Shown: positions 6,020-8,365 of the stretch, in pieces
Numbering within the stretch: position 1 is the stretch's first letter
How the letters are laid out: each line of letters begins with the position of its first letter
Source: CAISIP01 sp039934375
GTDB taxonomy: Bacteria > Pseudomonadota > Gammaproteobacteria > Burkholderiales > Burkholderiaceae_C
NCBI GenBank assembly: GCA_039934375.1
Contig: JBDTMH010000201.1
Span: forward strand, 1-8,365
Reading direction: 5' to 3'
DNA length: 8,365 nucleotides
The notes under the pieces: generated by a model
Databases searched by the model: none
What the model was told of the DNA's origin: nothing
The model's input: only the letters and a program-made list of their open reading frames with translations
Position numbers and translations under genes: made by a program

Positions 6020-8365
6020 TGTCTTGGCCGGTGTCATCCGCGTCATCTGCGTCGTCGGTCACGTTGGCGTCGTTCTCCACCAGTCGCTGCAGGCCGCTGA
6101 GCGTCGAGCCGTCGTCCAGGCCGATCAACGTGACGCCCTGGGTGGCGCGGCCGAGTTCGCGGATTTCGCTGACCCGCGTGCGCACCAGCACGCCCTTGTC
6201 GGTGATGAGCATGATCTCGTCGTCGGCGTGCACCAGCGTGGCGGCCACGACCTTGCCGTTTCGACCGCTCTGCTGGATCGCAATCATGCCCTTGGTGCCG
6301 CGCCCGTGGCGGGTGTATTCGGTGATACTGGTGCGCTTGCCGTAACCGTTTTCGGTCGCCGTCAGCACCGACTGCTGCTCGTCCTCGGCGACCAGCATGG
6401 CGATCACACTTTGTCCGTCCTCCAGCATCATGCCGCGCACGCCCCGTGCGGTGCGTCCCATCGGTCGGACATCGTTCTCGTCAAAGCGCACAGCCTTGCC
6501 GCCGTCGGAGAACAGCATCACATCGTGTTCGCCATCGGTCAGCGCCGCGCCGATCAGGAAGTCACCGGGGTCCAGATCGACGGCGATGATGCCAGCCTTG
6601 CGCGGGTTGTTGAAATCGTCCAGTGCCGTTTTCTTGACCGTGCCCATGCTGGTGGCCATGAATACGTAAACGTCGGGCGGGAAGCTGCGCTTCTCGCCGG
6701 TCAGCGGCAGCACCACCGTGATCTTTTCGCCTTCCTGCAGCGGAAACATATTGATGATGGGCCGGCCGCGCGAACCCCGCGAGCCTTGCGGCGCCTCCCA
6801 GACCTTGAGCCAGTAGAGCCGACCTCGGTTGGAGAAGCACAGGATGTAGTCGTGCGTGTTGGCAATGAATAGCTGGTCGACCCAGTCGTCTTCCTTGGTC
6901 GCGGTGGCCTGCTTGCCGCGACCGCCGCGTTTCTGGGCCCGGTATTCCGACAGGGGCTGGCTCTTGATGTAGCCGCTATGGCTGAGCGTGACCACCATGT
7001 CGGTGGGAGTGATCAGGTCCTCGGTGCTCAGGTCGAACGAGCTGTGCTCGATCAGGCTACGGCGAGCGCCGATCTTGGTTTGTCCGAACTCCTGCTTGAT
7101 ATGGCCGAGTTCGTCGGAAATGATGGTCGAGACCCGCTCTGGCGTGGCCAGGATGTCGAGAAAATCCTCGATCTCGCCCATGACGTCCTTGTATTCGGCG
7201 ACGATCTTGTCCTGCTCCAGGCCGGTCAGGCGCTGCAGGCGCATCTGCAGGATTTCCTGGGCCTGGGTGTCGCTGAGTCGGTACAGGCCGTCAGCACCCA
7301 TGCCGTAGGACTTGTCCATGCCCTCGGGGCGGTAGTCGTCCGCATTGACGACGCCGCCGTCGGCGCGGCTTCGCGTCAGCATCTCGCGCACCAGCTTGCT
7401 GTCCCACGAGCGTGCCATCAATTCAGTCTTGGCCACCGGTGGCGTCGGCGCATTGCGGATGATGGCTATGAAGTCGTCGATATTGGCCAGCGCAACCGCC
7501 AGGCCCTCGAGCACGTGACCGCGCTCGCGTGCCTTGCGCAGATTGAACACAGTGCGCCGGGTCACCACTTCGCGCCGATGGTCCAGGAATACCGCGATCA
7601 GGTCGCGCAGGTTGCACAGTTTGGGCTGACCGTTGATCAGCGCCACCATGTTGATGCCAAAGGTGTCTTGCAACTGGGTCTGCTTGTACAGATTGTTGAG
7701 CACGACTTCGGGCACCTCGCCACGCTTGAGCTCAATCACCAGACGCATGCCCGACTTGTCGCTCTCGTCCTGGATGTGGCTGATGCCTTCGATCTTCTTT
7801 TCATGCACCAGATCCGCCATGCGTTCCTGCAGCGTCTTCTTGTTGACCTGGTAGGGCAGTTCGTCAACGATGATGGCCTGGCGTTGACCTTTGTCGATGT
7901 CCTCGAAGTGGCACTTGGCCCGCATCACGACACGGCCGCGGCCTGTGCGGTAGCCGTCCTTGACGCCGTTGATACCGTAGATGATGCCGCCGGTGGGGAA
8001 GTCCGGCGCCGGAATGATTTCCATCAAGTCATCGACCGAGGCCTCGGGATGGCGCAGCATATGCAGGCATGCGTCGACCACTTCGTTGAGGTTATGTGGC
8101 GGAATGTTGGTGGCCATGCCGACTGCGATGCCGCCTGAACCGTTGACCAGCAGGTTGGGCAGCTTGCTGGGAAGTACCAGCGGCTCTTTCTCGGAGCCGT
8201 CGTAGTTCGGCCCGAAGTCGACTGTTTCCTTGTCGATGTCGGCCAGCATCTCATGGGTGATCTTGGCCAGACGGATCTCGGTGTACCGCATCGCCGCTGC
8301 GTTGTCGCCATCGACCGAGCCGAAGTTGCCCTGGCCATCGACCAGCATGTGGCGCATCGAGAAGT
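6000..8365 (-). CDS. gyrA: DNA gyrase subunit A, lacking about the first 95 residues (gene runs off the right edge)
   Basis: The frame is open to the right edge. The first two complete codons read FS, followed by MRHMLVDGQGNFGS, which aligns with E. coli GyrA from about residue 96, so the true start lies outside. GyrA cuts and reseals DNA in the A2B2 gyrase that introduces negative supercoils. The catalytic tyrosine is in AAAMRYTEIRL, codon 8285-8283, 25th residue counted from the Met at 8357. The breakage-reunion, tower and coiled-coil region follows. The GyrA box QKRGGRG is at residues 475-481 on that count, opening the DNA-wrapping pinwheel domain that separates gyrase from topoisomerase IV. 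About 30 acidic, low-complexity residues end the protein (TDDADDADDTGQD). The resistance-determining positions equivalent to Ser83 and Asp87 are not in view. Estimated full length is about 880 residues, close to E. coli's 875. The GyrA box makes ParC very unlikely. Confidence 0.98.
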   Translation of the reverse strand, partial: FSMRHMLVDGQGNFGSVDGDNAAAMRYTEIRLAKITHEMLADIDKETVDFGPNYDGSEKEPLVLPSKLPNLLVNGSGGIAVGMATNIPPHNLNEVVDACLHMLRHPEASVDDLMEIIPAPDFPTGGIIYGINGVKDGYRTGRGRVVMRAKCHFEDIDKGQRQAIIVDELPYQVNKKTLQERMADLVHEKKIEGISHIQDESDKSGMRLVIELKRGEVPEVVLNNLYKQTQLQDTFGINMVALINGQPKLCNLRDLIAVFLDHRREVVTRRTVFNLRKARERGHVLEGLAVALANIDDFIAIIRNAPTPPVAKTELMARSWDSKLVREMLTRSRADGGVVNADDYRPEGMDKSYGMGADGLYRLSDTQAQEILQMRLQRLTGLEQDKIVAEYKDVMGEIEDFLDILATPERVSTIISDELGHIKQEFGQTKIGARRSLIEHSSFDLSTEDLITPTDMVVTLSHSGYIKSQPLSEYRAQKRGGRGKQATATKEDDWVDQLFIANTHDYILCFSNRGRLYWLKVWEAPQGSRGSRGRPIINMFPLQEGEKITVVLPLTGEKRSFPPDVYVFMATSMGTVKKTALDDFNNPRKAGIIAVDLDPGDFLIGAALTDGEHDVMLFSDGGKAVRFDENDVRPMGRTARGVRGMMLEDGQSVIAMLVAEDEQQSVLTATENGYGKRTSITEYTRHGRGTKGMIAIQQSGRNGKVVAATLVHADDEIMLITDKGVLVRTRVSEIRELGRATQGVTLIGLDDGSTLSGLQRLVENDANVTDDADDADDTGQDTGGDAT
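6033..6056 (-). repeat. Short tandem repeat encoding Asp-Asp-Ala in the GyrA acidic tail
   Basis: Two near-identical 9-base units (GTCATCCGC, GTCATCTGC on the + strand) plus a partial third (GTCGTC) encode DDADDADD in the C-terminal tail of GyrA. The GyrA tail is variable in length between species and can modulate supercoiling in E. coli. The repeat is in frame, so unit loss or gain would not break the protein. Confidence 0.6.

Noticed and set aside
5356..6872. Overlapping 329- and 304-residue plus-strand frames opposite serC and gyrA
   Set aside because: Antisense shadows without recognisable motifs or ribosome-binding sites.
6978..8138. 386-residue plus-strand open frame opposite gyrA
   Set aside because: Antisense to conserved gyrA sequence, with no family motif; explained by codon bias of the real gene.
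1..8365. Mobile element, CRISPR, tRNA, toxin-antitoxin or defence locus
   Set aside because: Almost every base belongs to a conserved core gene; no terminal repeats, regularly spaced repeats, tRNA-like cloverleaf or foreign-looking composition were seen.

Overview
The window is a GC-rich, tightly packed bacterial chromosomal segment in which every recognisable gene lies on the minus strand. In transcription order (right to left) they are gyrA (5' end outside the window), serC, pheA, tyrA, an aroA-cmk fusion, and rpsA (3' end outside the window). This is the conserved mixed-function 'supraoperon' of Beta- and Gammaproteobacteria. The one-piece AroA-Cmk protein, the SerC active-site variant and the GyrA sequence point to a betaproteobacterium, probably Burkholderiales; this is from memory of the families, not a search.

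Layout: 8365-6000 gyrA, DNA gyrase subunit A from just before the catalytic tyrosine region to the C-terminus; 5999-5929 a short gap with two tandem GC-rich hairpins, the first straddling the gyrA stop codon; 5928-4801 serC; 4774-3689 pheA (chorismate mutase/prephenate dehydratase); 3667-2795 tyrA; 2795-789 aroA-cmk, whose ATG overlaps the tyrA stop in a TAATG junction; 788-668 a strongly structured rpsA leader; 667-1 rpsA, the first 222 codons of ribosomal protein S1. Gaps between the biosynthetic genes are 26, 21 and -1 bases, so serC to cmk is almost certainly one transcript. No stretch over about 120 bases lacks a gene.

How the genes work together: AroA makes EPSP, the precursor of chorismate. 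PheA and TyrA compete for chorismate/prephenate on the way to phenylalanine and tyrosine. SerC supplies phosphoserine (and acts in pyridoxal phosphate synthesis). Cmk recycles CMP/dCMP, S1 delivers mRNA to the ribosome, and gyrase sets supercoiling. The set therefore links amino-acid supply with nucleotide, translation and DNA-topology functions.

This is mostly an ordinary core-genome region. I found no mobile element, CRISPR array, tRNA, defence system or toxin-antitoxin pair, and I see no undescribed system. The points worth a second look are the rpsA leader (nested inverted repeats and a start codon without Shine-Dalgarno), hairpins straddling the stop codons of gyrA and aroA-cmk, the very short AroA-Cmk linker, and the absence of the hisC-type aminotransferase gene often found between pheA and tyrA.
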